DNA from: Saccharum officinarum
Lineage: Eukaryota; Streptophyta; Magnoliopsida; Poales; Poaceae
Length of the DNA stretch: 64,000 nucleotides
Direction of reading: 5' to 3'
Assembly (NCBI GenBank): GCA_020631735.1
Contig: CM036162.1
Span: 89,762,401 to 89,826,400 of the forward strand
The notes under the pieces are model-generated. The model ran no database searches and was not told the origin of the DNA. It worked only from the letters and a program-made list of their open reading frames with translations. The translations under genes were made by a program, and so were the position numbers. This document shows positions 9,965-21,971 of this stretch, piece after piece; positions within the stretch are counted from its first letter, which is position 1, and each line of letters starts with the position of its first letter.

Positions 9965-11392
9965 TGCAAATTCAGCTACAAATTTAAAGGCACAGAGAAT
10001 AGTATTAGGTCAAAACATATTTAGACAGATATTATACATGAAGTTACCTGAGTAGCTGGTAGGTGTCTATGAGCAGACGTTTTGGGTTTATGTACATACA
10101 TACAAAGGAAGTTTGGTTTGCTAAATTACCAAATACGGTAAGCGTAGTAGACCCTCACAGCTCGCTGCGCTGAAATATAATACAAGCCTACGAGGAAGTA
10201 GCTACAGCATTGTTGAGTGTGGTCTACAGTAGTTGTGCAAAAGCATTTGGAAGCACTGGACACAAAACATTATACAACCTTAGCAATAACTTCATTGGCC
10301 CCTTCTGTACAGGTGGACGAAGTGGTTCGAATGGTCAGTGGGATGTGTTGCTGTGGTCTGATTCCCAGCCATGGCTATCATCGTCCGAGTGTCCATTGCT
10401 GAACTGGCACAATTGCCTGCACAGGTTGATGATACTCATAAGTAGATAGTTGTAGTTGTAGTAAGCTTGTGTACGGTCTATAAGTGGTTTCCTCTGCACA
10501 TGGGAGGAGATGAGCTGTTTGGTTCTTTGATGCAAAGCATAGATATTAATATATGAGAATTTTGCTGTTACTTGAACCAGTCTGGCAGAACAGTATACTG
10601 TTGTCTATGAACTGTTCAGGAAAACCTATTTGATTATAAACTAAGTTAAGAAGCACTAACTATGTCTGTTGGGTCATCATACTAAATAATGTCTGTTTAA
10701 TTAAAGGTTTCTTGGACAGTGAACTCTACTATTTTTACATTGGTATTGAAAATATATACAATACTGATACGGTGACTGGCGGATCATTAAAGACATTTAT
10801 GTAGGTTTACCTCATGGTTGGGAGGTTGCGTCATCGTCATCGGCTGCTAGCAGGTCTCGTCGTTGCTCCGTGTCAAGATCTGTGTATCCTGTAAATTTAG
10901 GAGGCAAGGTGGTTAGCAACAATGATCTGAGGAAAAGTCGGCTGAATAGAAGATTTGGAAACTTGATTTAGCTGTCACAATTTTTTTTAAAAAATACATA
11001 TTTGTATACATGTATCTCATGAGCAATCGGACAATTGACTATATATAAGCATGGTTGCAACATCTACATATGTCCTTCTGTCTGATGACATGTTTCTGTT
11101 GGCATGAAGATGTCGATTCAGTTCATATCAGCTATCCTATATAAAGAATAGTAAATGCATCAGGCCATCAGCATGTGAGTGTAGCTTGTAAAAATACCAT
11201 TACAACATGCAATAGTTTGAAGGGAGCACCAATAATCTCAGCAGACCACTGTAACCATGTAATGATTTCTTTTCTCAGGAATCAATGCGGCAAGCACATA
11301 AGGATAAAAAGGAATTTGAGACAAACAACTAAAATATAGATATAACAACGGGCCGAAGAAACCTACTAAAATAGATGGAAAAAATAGCAATA

Positions 11393-11518
11393 AGGAGGGT
11401 CTTTGGAGCAGAAATATTTCACCAAAAGCGGTTATCCTTAACTTGTAAACATTTTGATAGCATGACTGCATGAGTACCAGCAGAGGGAGTTTAGTGTAGC
11501 AGAGTACATTACATCATA
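11393..11518. repeat. Direct repeat, copy 1
   Basis: Begins 'aggagggtctttggagcag' and ends 'ttacatcata'. It is repeated with a few substitutions and small indels at 11771-11896, offset about 378 bp. Weaker similarity extends leftward for roughly 80 bp. No transposon termini at the edges. Confidence 0.75.
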
Positions 11519-11770
11519 CGGTCGGTGTTCAGCCGAACCTGTGAGCAAATGAGTAGTAGAGTGATCAGGCCACACCAGTTGTTCTCTACGATCACAACAA
11601 GGAAACAAAGAAATTGCAAAATCCCTTAACTCTGCGCATTAATGCTGTGGAGCATTCAGCCGACCCAAGGTGGAGAACTAAATAAAGCATGGAAGAAACA
11701 ACAATCTTATAACCCAGGTAGTAACAAAAATCTATAAAGGTAACCTACCAAAATGGGAAAAACTACAATC

Positions 11771-11896
11771 AGGAGGGTCTTTGGAGCAGAAATATTTGGG
11801 CCAAAAGTGGTTAACCTGAACCTGTAAACATTTAGACGGCATGACTGCATGAGTACCAACAGAGGGAGTTTAGTGTAGCAAAGTAAATTACATCAT
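11771..11896. repeat. Direct repeat, copy 2
   Basis: Second copy of the 11393-11518 unit. The pair looks like an old local duplication within non-coding sequence. Confidence 0.75.
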
Positions 11897-13029
11897 AATC
11901 ATAATCAGGCAGTATGAATAGGCAGGAAAACGTAAATACCTTGAATGGCTGCTGGGAAAAAATGGCCAGCATAACTAAGAACTCAGTTAAGCCGAGAACC
12001 CACGCTTTAAATATAATGAGGGAGATGGCATGACTATCTATGTCGTACCTACTTGGAGCGAAGAACATACACCACAGCAGCATAAACAATCTGCAAATTA
12101 GAACCTGTATTGTCAAAGATTGTAGACCTAGGCATACATTTTGTTATCCATAACTGGGAATAGGTTGGACGACAAAATAACAGGAAAAATACAATGTGTC
12201 CATAACTGTGGCAGGGTTTATTAGGGGAACAAAATATGAATATCCATGTAACAAAACTATTATATTCTAAAGTTATACTCCAGATTAGGAAAGTCATATT
12301 TTAGATAGCAAGTTCATAGCAAAGTCATTTCTCACAATGTCATGGAATAAACCTGCAAATACACAAAGACGCCAGAAGGCATGGGAATGAACTGCAGCAT
12401 AAATGGATAGGCCTCTCGCTGCAAATCTGAAAAATGAATATAACATGGACCTCTATGTTTGCAGAAACTATATCAATTTCAGTTTCGGATTGCAAGATAG
12501 CAACTAAGTTGGGGTAGACAAAACAAAACCTATAAATGATGGTACATCCCTAAAAAGAAACCCATATATATTCTTCTTCCCCTCAGCACTCTACATGCGA
12601 CAAGATGCCTAACTGTTGAAAAGATGCTTATATCAATTCCTAAGGATTACCTGAAATCACCAATCAAATAGAAAGCCTCATAACTTGATGTCGCATTATT
12701 GTGTTATTATTCATGAGTTGCTCATGCAACCAACCGCTTGTTCAGCAATTTTTAGATGATTGATGTTGTTATTCCTCTACCATTTTCTTTGTAATGGATC
12801 GTTATTAGAAAATAGGTCCAAGCTTAGTTATATTTGTAAGTCTTCGGTTGACGTTTGCAATCATCAGAAAAATAAAATGGTTTCCCTGATTCATTAGAAA
12901 TATATTTAAACATCAGATAATGAGAGATCCAATCTACGGTATGGTAATGAGAGGAAATCAGTCAAACTCTCATAGACTATTTAATTTAATGGAATCTACA
13001 ACAGTAAAGTATCCAAACAAGCATCATCG

Positions 13030-14480
13030 TTAATTAAAGGAAGAAAGGGAATGAAGCTGGAGACTCAAATACCAGTAGCCGTCGTCAACTGTGAGCAGCC
13101 TGGCGAGTGCGTAGGTGCTGATCCGAAGGACGATGGCCGTGCTGATGCCCCGTCCAGCGTCTTTCTGCCATCGACCCTGCTGGAGACCCTGAAGGTCGAC
13201 CCCACCGCTGATGAAGGCGCCACCCATGTGCCGAGGGCCAAACGCACCTGGATGAAGACTGAGAAAAGCAGCAGGATGAAGAGTGAGGAAAATAGCAAGA
13301 AAATCAGGAAAAAGAAAAGGACGTACAACAAGACTCGAAATCAAGAAATCCCAAGCCAAAAGCACCAGATCCATGAATATCGAACCCAAATCCAGAGAGA
13401 TGGCACAAGAGGAATGTGGTCGTCCATCTCTCCCACACGAGCAGCAGTCCACTGCGCGCCTTGACGGGAGCGGCACCGGGAGGAGTAAGATGAGGATGGG
13501 AGAGAGGGAGGGACAGGCGACGGCGGACGAGCTGTGCTCATACCTTCGCCACGTGAGCGGCGGCTGACGGCGCCGTTGCACGGCTGGGGCTGCCACACCC
13601 GGGGCCACCCGCGCCGGGGCTCCCCGCGCTGGTCGTGGCCACCAGGATCTGGGAGCAGAAGAATCGGAGATCCGCAGGCTGTCGCAGCCCGACCGTCGAA
13701 CGCGCAGCTAGGGTTTCGTCGAGCCCACGGGGATCGACGGGAGGAGGCAGCACCGAGGGTGAGCCATGCCGGCGGCCACCGGCGATGGCCGATCGCGCCT
13801 CTTCGTGGCCGGGGGACGGGCACCGTGGGGGCGCAGGGGCGGAGTCAGACAGGGTGCAAGGCCAGGGAATCGGATGAGAAGAGGGGAGGGGACAGGGAGG
13901 TGGAACCCGCACGGGCCCCAGGCGCGGTGGACCTCGGCCGGGCGCACATGGTGGAAAAGGGAGGGGGCAAAGCGAGGCAGAACCCCGGTGCAGCACAGGC
14001 GATGGCGACGAGAACGGCGAGAGGCAGGCGACGGCTACGAGAAGAGGGAGGCGACGGGTGCGAGAAGAGGGAGGTGGATGCGGCTAATCGAATGCGGGCG
14101 ATAGGGGCAAACAGAGCCGGGTACGGAAGACAGAAGCGAGACGAAAACGCGTATTACCGAAGGAATCACCAGGAATCAGAAAGAATCAGCGTGGATCAGC
14201 GCGGATCTGAACACTCCAGCGAGAATCTAGCAGGACGTCAACAGCGCGGGAATAACCGGAGCCATCCACGTCGAACATCGAACGGACGTGAGCATTTTGA
14301 GGGACGTGGATACGGCCCCTGGGTTAGGAGCCCACCAGGTTTGTAGAGTTAAAAGGTGGCGGCGTAGCATGAAGGGGCATGCATGTAGCATTGTACTAAA
14401 GCCTAGCGAAACGAATGCCGAGGCGTCCATCGGATTTGCACCGAGTTTTGCAGGGTCAAAAGGTCATATCTGTCTCTAGA
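13030..14480 (-). other. GC-rich, exon-like segment with splice-like sites, no recognised product
   Basis: Read on the minus strand, a G+C-rich block (about 13550-14100) ends at a good donor (CGAAG|GTATGAGC, near 13540). A second block (about 13070-13255) is bounded by a pyrimidine-rich acceptor (TTTTCTCAG) and a donor (CTACTG|GTATTTG). This is what a first exon plus internal exon of a gene would look like, with the AT-rich 9.9-13.0 kb as introns. The peptides (for example ISTYALARLLTVDDGY) match nothing I know, and open frames exist on both strands because of the base composition. It could be a captured gene fragment or a 5' UTR. Confidence 0.3.
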
Positions 14481-15048
14481 TCCGCTCCGTGGCTTTCTCG
14501 ACGGCCATCAACTGCCGCAGACACGGGTCCCAACCGCCACGACCCACCCAACTTCGGTTGGAACCTTTGGAGGTGGAGCACAGAAACAGAAATGGCATGA
14601 ATTACATGTAACGTGTTGCGTGTTCTCGTGCCATCTTAACCAAATAACAACGTTCCAGGTGCCACGATTAATATAAACATAGTACATATACAAGTAAACT
14701 GATGTTCTGTTATGTTTGTGCGTTGGGTGCATCGACTAATGTACTCCGGCTGCTGAGTGCTGTGGCCCCCGCACCTCAGCCCCTGGGCGGTGCAAAGTGC
14801 ACGTGCCGGCGTCACTTTCCGCTGGATCCCCGGCGACCGGCGAGGGTAAGTTGAGACTTGAGCCGCAACCGCGCTAAAGCCCAAAAAGCTCCGGTCGAAT
14901 CCGATGCTGCTAGATTGCTTGTGTGCCCGGCGAAACCAGCTGTGGTTTGAGGGATTGGCACTTGCCACTTTGGCAGCGGCCCGGCCTCGAGGTGCCACAT
15001 CCACATGGTGAGGACTGAGTTCATGCGGTTCGAATCGGAAAAAAAATT
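14481..15048. other. Intergenic, no feature recognised
   Basis: Mixed composition. Short overlapping frames without domains on both strands. No repeats noted. Confidence 0.4.
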
Positions 15049-15257
15049 ATGTGACAGTGTCGCACAGGACTTTTCGTGCGACACGCCACGTTTGGGTGTA
15101 TGGCATGCTGGGCCCACCAGATGTTTATTACTCCCCACCGGCCACGATGAGAAATTATCCGCTGTTAGTTTTCCTTGATCGGATGCGTGGTGCACTGGTG
15201 CTCATCGGGAACATGTCGCACGGCATGTCGGCATGATTGGTACGACACCGTCGCATA
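15049..15257. mobile_element. Candidate small MITE with 18-bp TIRs
   Basis: The left end ATGTGACAGTGTCGCAC and the right end read inward (ATGCGACGGTGTCGTAC) are inverted repeats with three mismatches. Spacing is about 209 bp, with no coding content. No clear TSD. Confidence 0.45.
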
Positions 15258-15269
15258 CAATTTCCTTGC

Positions 15270-15530
15270 GGCCGTGTTCGCTTCCCAAATTCGGGGCGCC
15301 GAATCGGCCTTCGCGTAGCGTGTTTTGTTTTTTAGTGTAAAAAATTATCTAAAAATTGATTAATTAGACTCAAAAATGTTCGTCTCGCAAAGTACAACAA
15401 AACTGTACAATTAGTTTTTGATTTCATCTATATTTAGTACTCTATGCATTTGCCGACATTTTGATGTGATGGAGAATCTCCTTTTTACATAGTGAAATTT
15501 AAGAGGAGAATTTTGGATCTAAACAAGACC
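15270..15530. mobile_element. Tourist-like MITE, 261 bp, TSD TGC
   Basis: Starts GGCCGTGTTCGCTTCCC and ends in the inverted counterpart …ATCTAAACAAGACC. TGC on both sides (15267-15269, 15531-15533). The interior has the 'ttagactcaaaaatgttcgtctcg' version of the shared Tourist-like core. Confidence 0.8.
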
Positions 15531-15899
15531 TGCGTTCGAATCGGTCCGAAACTAGCGCATTTCCCCACCGCCACCGGCCAGCGCCTCCTGCCGCGACCCC
15601 GGAGGTGGGCTGCCACCTGCCAGGGCCTGTGAATCCAACAATGTATGTGCAAGCAAGGCAACCACCAAAACCATGCAGCAGCTAGCAGGTTTGCTGCTTG
15701 GGTCCGGATGCGAATCACACGGGTAAGACTGACTCCAACAAAGGTACCCAAACCTAAAAATAAGTCTCGTACAGTGCTTTGCCTATCAAATATTAGCTCC
15801 AACGGATGACCCAATCACAGGACGTATTTTGCCTGCCAGTCCAAACGAAACGCAAAAAAGCGTCGCCTCTCTCCTCGCTACGCAAATCTCCAAGCGGAG
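15531..15899. other. Intergenic, no gene recognised
   Basis: Moderately GC-rich, no repeats or domains. Leads into the tandem-like repeats at 15900. Confidence 0.4.
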
Positions 15900-16260
15900 T
15901 CTGCTGCACCTTCTTCTCCACGTGCGACCTCCACCGGCAAGCACGCGAGCACGCACGCGACCTCCATCGGCAAGCACGCGAGCACGCGCGCGCGCGACCT
16001 CCACCGGCAACCACCGGATCCCCCGCCGCGACCTCCACCGCAAGCACTTACGCGAGCACGCATGAGCCTCCGCCGGCAAGCGCAAGCACGCAGGAGCCTC
16101 CGCCGGCAAGCACGAGCACGCATGAGCACGCTGGCCTTCACGAGCACGCAGGAGCACGCAACCTCTGCCGGCTAGCACGACCACGCCGGCAAGCGCTAGC
16201 AGCAGACGAGCAACGGCGGGCAAGCACAAGCACACCGGCCTTCACGCGCATGCCGGCAAG
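15900..16260. repeat. Degenerate minisatellite, CACCGGCAAGCACGAGCACGC-like unit
   Basis: Irregular repeats of 'gcaagcacgcgagcacgc' and 'ctccgccggcaagca', about a dozen in 360 bp. They open long frames on both strands only because of their composition. Confidence 0.6.
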
Positions 16261-16464
16261 CACGGCCTCCGCCGGCCTTCTTCTCCGGCTCGCAGGAGCC
16301 CAAATCGAGCCTCCCGGCGCTCGAATCGAGCTTCACGTCTCCGAATCGACTTTCCCTACCTCCGAATCGAGCATCCCCGTCCCCAAATCGAGCTCGTCGT
16401 GCGGTGTGCCGCCACCTTCCTCCTCTGGTTCCACCGCACGTTCCTGCGCCCGGGCAGGGACCTG

Positions 16465-16469
16465 GACGG
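16465..16469. repeat. Left TSD of the Copia element (GACGG)
   Basis: GACGG directly before the TGTTAAAAC LTR end. The identical 5-mer follows the other LTR at 22359-22363. Confidence 0.85.
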
Positions 16470-17097
16470 TGTTAAAACATTCTAGGGTGTGTTCACTTCG
16501 CGAAAAGTAGCTGCAAAGTTACTGTAGCATCTTTCGTTGTTATTTGGCAAAATTTGTTTAATTATGGACTAACTAGGCTCAAAAGATTCGTCCCGACATT
16601 TACAGACAAACTATGCAATTAGTTATCTTTTTTATCTACATTTAATGCTTCATGCATGTGTCGAAAGATTTGATGTGATGGGTGGAAGAGGAAATATTTT
16701 GGGTTGGGAGGGGGAAGTGAACAAGGCCTAGGATCACTAGGCGTACATCTAGCGAGTACAACACTTTCCATTTGGGATAAACCAGTGGATCTAACCGAGA
16801 GAGAAGAGAGAATGGCTGACCGTCGGTGTAGGGGTACCAGTGAGGTCCGGCGTCGGTGTCGAAGTCGGTGGAACTTTCCCATCGTTGGCAGCGCCTTCCC
16901 GATAGGTAGGGTTTCGAGGTGGGGTAGCTACTGTGGCGGTGAACCTCGTGTTGTGTGCCCCTGGCCCCCACCTCCTCTTTATAGGGCTGCGCGACAGGGG
17001 CCCACCGACTAGGAGTCGGTTAAGCATCCCCGATCAGGACACGGTCAAAGGGTTCGAGTTGGCCGTTGGGCCAATTCGATTGAGATCTATTCTAACA
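16470..17097 (-). repeat. 3' LTR of the Copia element (MITE-interrupted)
   Basis: Begins TGTTAAAACATTCTA and ends …TATTCTAACA (plus strand). Collinear with 21972-22358 except for the 243-bp MITE at 16485-16727 and small differences. Confidence 0.9.
16485..16727. mobile_element. Tourist-like MITE inserted in the Copia 3' LTR
   Basis: TIRs GGGTGTGTTCACTTC and (from the right) GGCCTTGTTCACTTC. The empty site is visible in the sister LTR at 21986 (cattcta/ggatcac). Flanking CTA on both sides if the element ends at 16727, or a TA duplication if it ends at 16728. Same family as 9341-9582, opposite orientation. Confidence 0.9.
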
Positions 17098-17114
17098 TTC
17101 TCCCCTTGATCTCA
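17098..17114 (-). other. Polypurine tract of the Copia element
   Basis: On the minus strand GAGATCAAGGGGAGAA abuts the TG of the 3' LTR, the expected place for plus-strand DNA priming. Confidence 0.8.
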
Positions 17115-17299
17115 ACTTATCATTTAACTTTAAACTTTGACTTTAATTGCTTTCACTTTTATTTGTTCCATCACAAATCAGTGTATAGAGCATGCCTCAT
17201 CGTCACGGTCAGTCGCCGATAGATTTAACAGCTACAATACACATCTCTGATCTGAAACAGATTCTTTAACTTTGGGCCCTTTATTGTCCGGAAATCATA

Positions 17300-19300
17300 G
17301 GCTATACCATAAACCCATGTCGACTGTGTGTTCTCTGAACACACTGGGTGGTAAGCCTTTAGTAAGCGGATCCACAAGCACTTTCTTGTTACTTATATGT
17401 TCAATACCTTTAGTATGATTCCGGACTATCTCCTTTACAACGTATAACTTTAATGTCAATGTGTTTGGCAGCACACTTGACTCGTTGTCTTAGGAGCAAA
17501 CTACTTAAATGGTTATTGCTATTGACAACCATTATCAATTTCGGGTAAAGTTCTTTAACCATTTTGCCTGTCCCGCGGCCTCATATCATGCTATACTATA
17601 ACTTTACATCACTGATGACAATAAAACTATTTCTTTGGAGCTTTTTTTACAATAAAACTCCACTGCGAGTGTTAGCTACTATGTGGGTTTCACTAAACAT
17701 CTTGCTAAAATTTAACATTTGTACCCACAACTACTTGAGAGTACTTGTTCTTTCTTTCTTAGCATGAGGCCGACATTCTTAACTCCATTCCAGTGATCTA
17801 TATCTGGACTGGACTTTTGCCAAAATAACCCGGATATATGAACTATGTCAGGGTAATATCTTATCTGTGTACTCATTAAGCTTCCAACAGCTGAAGAATA
17901 TAGGACGTCCTTCTATAACAATCTTACATTGCTTCTTGGAACATAAAGTTCTCAAAAATATTACCCTTGACCATAGGAACAGGCGTATGTTTGCCCGCAT
18001 AGGTACTTTATTTCTTTAGAAACTTTTCTTAGCATGCCTATGCGATATTTCTAATATCCCTTTTCTTCTATCTCGGTGAGTTTCAATTCTTATAACGAGA
18101 GACATTTCACCGAGAACTTTCTTATTGAACCTTGAGGACAAGAGCTTCTTCTTCTCATGCAGTAGATTGACACCACTACTAACAAGTAAGATGTCATCCA
18201 CATATACATGATTAGAAAATAAATTTCCCATTCTATAACTTTGTACAAATGCAATTGTTCTCTCATTCTCTTTAACCCAAAATTTTCAATTGACTCTTCA
18301 ACTTTAAATGTCAATGTCTAGAGATTTACTCTAGTCCATAAGAGATTCCTACAGGTGGCATCCCTTACGTTCTTTTCTTTCTATGACAAAACCTCTAGAT
18401 TGTGCCACGTAATCATTTTCATACAAATCCCATTAGGAAATGTCATCTTTACTTTCATCTGATGTAAATCAGATCAAGATGTGCCATTAGCACTCATTGT
18501 AATCTATTCATTCACTTTGCGCAAAAAACTTTTGAGTTAAGTCGCGCTCTACATGTTTACACATTCCCTTTGGAATCACATTTCGTCTTGTAGACCCATC
18601 ACAGCCTACTGTTTTGGCTCCTTAGAAATTTATTCTAGATCCAAATTATTATTGGTATTATCGATTCCATTTCATCTTTCTTTGCTTCTTGCCACTTAGA
18701 CGAGTAAACGCCTCTCATGGCTTCTTCAAATTAGGTGGGATTACCCTCCATTGAATTTCACTAATATAGACTTTATAGTCATCAGAAATATCTGATTTTC
18801 TTATTCTTTGAGACTTTCTGGGGCCTCAGCTGCTAGCATTTCTTGACTTTTATTGCCAAAAGACAATTGATTCTTCAAGGTTCTATGTAACAAGATCCTT
18901 GTTTACATTATTCATCCTCCTTGCGGAGTTAGGTCTCTTTGTACCATACTCCCCAGATTGTCATATCTTCAAACTTTCTTATTTTGGGTTTAAACTGCTA
19001 AAACTCATATGGTGCGTTTAGCGCCGTCTTAATAACTCTAAATGCGTCCAGTATGAATACTGACCGACTATGCTATCTTTATATTGGAACTGTAAAAGAT
19101 CCATGAATTTAGCTATTTCTTTACTTTAGGGGTATCATTATTATGACCGTCTTACTCCCCGACGATCACATTCATCTTTTATAGATCATATTCATCTTTT
19201 ATAGATCACTTTAGTATGCATCGCATTGTCTGAATTATGGGGAAGTATCTTTCTTAATTGTCTTTCTTAATTGATCTCACATTTCTCCCCTCGAAATGTG
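17300..19300 (-). pseudogene. Degenerate Copia pol (RT, RNase H remnants)
   Basis: On the minus strand a C-terminal RNase H tail is readable at about 17310-17390 (DPLTKGLPPSVFREH…VDMGL, a conserved Copia ending). A reverse transcriptase piece lies at 18016-18231 with the Copia active-site box YVDDILLVSS. Between and upstream are frameshifts and stops in every frame; the longest open piece is about 70 codons. No intact gag, protease or integrase could be read. Confidence 0.75.
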
Positions 19301-19609
19301 GTACGAACTTTTCTACCACAATTTCAAAAACTATTCAGAACTCTTGTGAATGAGGAAACTTTGATTACTTACTTCACCCACATGATTACATCATGCAAAT
19401 GAAATTATTTCTTAATTCGTATGGGAGTACTTTTCCTCATTTCACTTCAAAAACTCAACAGAGTCTTTTATCATTAATACTTTCGCAAGTCACACTTGCA
19501 TGTCATTCTTATCTCGAGGTTCGTCTATAACTTTATGTTCTCCTTAAACTCATTGAGTGCTTAATTACTATGACACAATAGAAGAGCACTGTCAAGCACA
19601 TGAGTCATC

Positions 19610-19775
19610 ACAACTTTCTCCTGCCATGCAGGATAAGTACTATGTCAAACTTCTCCCGCCATGCAGGATTAATTAATACAAGTACTATGCCATCTTCACC
19701 CCGCCATGCGGGTATTTTCTCAAACTTTTCCCGTCATGCGGGTACTATCACAAACTTTTTCCCGCCATGCGAGAT
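19610..19775. repeat. Five palindromic CCCGCCATGCGGG units
   Basis: Units at about 19620, 19656, 19701, 19729 and 19760 share ctCCCGCcatGCGGGt, separated by AT-rich spacers containing 'actat' and 'tcaaactt'. Two copies are altered to gcaGGA. They sit inside the Copia internal region. Confidence 0.7.
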
Positions 19776-19861
19776 AATTTTCTTGAAGGGACATAAATAT
19801 CAATATTGACTCATATTCAATCATCAAATTTAGAAATAAATCCAAATACTCTTTAACACAC

Positions 19862-20936
19862 ATGCTTAATTCGACGTTGGTCAAATTAAACATGCATGTC
19901 ACTTATTACATTTCATATCACGATGATAAAAACTATTTTTTAAGAGTACATAAAAGACATCTTTTAAAATAAGCTCTTATTGTTCTATTTCTTTTCTTGG
20001 ATCAATATCCTAGAATTCTTTTCTGTTGAAGCCATTCTTTAAAGAGACCGTAGTCCCTTACATAATGGTCTTCTTTCTGAAGAAAATTGCACTTTTCATC
20101 TTCTGAGTCACAAGTACTCAGCTCATTTTCTTTTCACCCTTCAAGAATAAAGGCATGAAGTTCTTTGTATCAAAACATTAATCAATAATCAACAATAATG
20201 CTCATTAAACTTTTAAAACTTTATGTTCTATTCTATATCACCGTTGGGCAGAAATAGAATAAAACAATATTCTTCTACATTAATTCCATATCACCGTTGG
20301 GCAGAAATGAATTAACATATGAAAACTCTATTACCTTATAACTCTCTTCAAAATTAAATTCTCCCGTTGGTTCGAATTTAATTTTGAAGATCATCATCAC
20401 TATTGCAGCGGAAACATGAAAATACATTACATTTTGCTCACTCTGGAGCATCTTTTGTTTCTTATCCATTCTCTGAAAATTGGTCACTTTGATGCAAAAT
20501 TTATCAGAGATTTAAACTTTAACATAAAACTCATAGAATTATAATATTGTTATCATCAACGTTGGTCAGAAAATAACAATATCGTAATCAACTTTAAACA
20601 TAAACTCTTAAATAAACTTATAATATTGCTATCATCAATGTTGGTCAGAAAATAACAATATTATAATTTATCTTGACTGTAAACCAACTATGCCCCCACA
20701 AAAAAAAATCGTTGGTTCCAACTTTAACTGGGGAGTAAACTTTTTATTATTCATTGAATAACTATTACTTCTCTTCAAATTAAATCCTCCTGTTGATTTA
20801 GATTTAATGAGAAGACTATAAACTTTAACTTTGCAGCGGAAAACGTGAATCAATAATAATTATCTACTTTTCAGAAGCATTCTTTACTTATCTATTCTCT
20901 AAACCATGTGCACGTTGGTGCAAAATTGAATAGAGA
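19862..20936. repeat. Series of AT-rich hairpins sharing a GTTGG loop
   Basis: At least six stem-loops. 19862-19898: stem CATGCTTAATT. 20230-20260: stem ATTCTAT, loop atcaccgttgggcagaa. 20280-20314: a different stem around the same loop. 20345-20390: a perfect 17-bp stem around tcccgttggttc. Two more around 20540-20575 and 20620-20660 have 16-bp stems with two mismatches each and a catcaaYgttggtcagaaa loop. Weaker ones lie near 20770 and 20890. Stem sequences differ from hairpin to hairpin, while the loop core GTTGG is kept. Confidence 0.7.
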
Positions 20937-20999
20937 TCAAAACTTTATACAAATTTCATCAAAATGTCATTCAAAATAGTTTTTGAAAAGCAATAAAAC

Positions 21000-21958
21000 T
21001 TGAAACAGTTCTTTGCCACTCATTTGGCCCGGCCCAGCAACATGCCAGCGGCCTGGTCGCTTGTGCCGGCCCGCGGCCCAGCAGCCGAGTGCTGCCCGCG
21101 CTACTCCCCCGCGCCCAGGCCGCAACCTGGGCCTAGGCCGGGAAACTCACCTCCCGCCTAGGCCATAACCGGCCGAGGCAATCTCCGCCGTTGATCGCAA
21201 ATGGACGGCTGTCCGCGCACCTCGGTGGATCAAAATCGGCGGCTACTTCCTTTCCCCGAACCCTAGACTCATTCTATCCTTTTCCTCCCCCAGCTTCTTG
21301 CCTTGTCGGCGCCGCATCGAGGCGACCGACGGCCGCTGGGTGGCACCCTCGGCGGCGCCCACTGGAACTTCTACTCCCTTTCTTTATTCTTTCCTCTTCC
21401 CTTCTGTCAGCCCACAACGGAGCAGCGGCGGCCGCCGTCATGGCCATCGCCGCCGGTGATGAGAGCGCCACCGATCCAGTGAGCCGGAGCACGTCCCCCG
21501 CGGTCGGGCCTCGTCCCTTTCTCTTTCCCTCTCCTTCTCCAGCTCTCTTTCACACGCGGCACAGAAGCTGCAGTGCCAGCCCCATGGCTGGCCGAAGAAG
21601 GAGGTGGCGCCGCTGCTAGACCCCTCGCCGGCGCGCGAGCTCGCCCTAGGCTGAGCTCGTCGCCGTCGAGCGGTATGGGCGACGGCGCCCTGAACATGTG
21701 CGTGCGCCACAGCCAAGAACCGACGATGGTCAACTTTGCCGCACGGTGTCCAAGACGACCGTGGTGATGGGGACGGGTCCAGGTAGGAACAACCGCCCCA
21801 GCTCTTTCTTTGACCCTTCTAGGATTAGGGTTATGCTAGATTTCTTTGACCCGATTAAAAATCGGATCCCTCTTTCTCTTTTCTTTTTCCCGGTTAGGAT
21901 TAGGGTTCGGGTCTTTTCTGTTTTTCTTTTACCCAACCTAGATCTACTACATAGCCCT
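21000..21958 (-). other. GC-rich leader of the Copia element
   Basis: Between the PBS and the AT-rich internal part. Sharply more G+C-rich than the rest of the element, with short open frames on both strands but no gag motif. It looks like a captured host sequence or long 5' leader. Confidence 0.4.
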
Positions 21959-21970
21959 GCTCTGATGCCA
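21959..21970 (-). other. Primer-binding site of the Copia element
   Basis: Minus strand TGGCATCAGAGC, one base from the initiator-Met consensus TGGTATCAGAGC, immediately inside the 5' LTR. Confidence 0.85.
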
Positions 21971-21971
21971 A

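Larger units (their letters stand above)
9882..13029. other. 3.1 kb AT-rich non-coding region
   Basis: No long or domain-bearing ORF. Texture is that of introns or intergenic DNA. Contains the direct repeat pair at 11393 and 11771 and a possible Helitron end at 9939. Short stretches (10200-10450) look less AT-rich but match no family I recognise. Confidence 0.5.

Noticed and set aside
13534..14346. 270-codon plus-strand ORF rich in Gly and Arg
   Set aside because: GC-rich region open in several frames on both strands; no recognisable domain or codon preference to favour it.
15806..16510. 234-codon ORF rich in Ala, Ser, Thr and His
   Set aside because: Formed by the degenerate minisatellite at 15900-16260 and runs into the Copia LTR and MITE at its 3' end.
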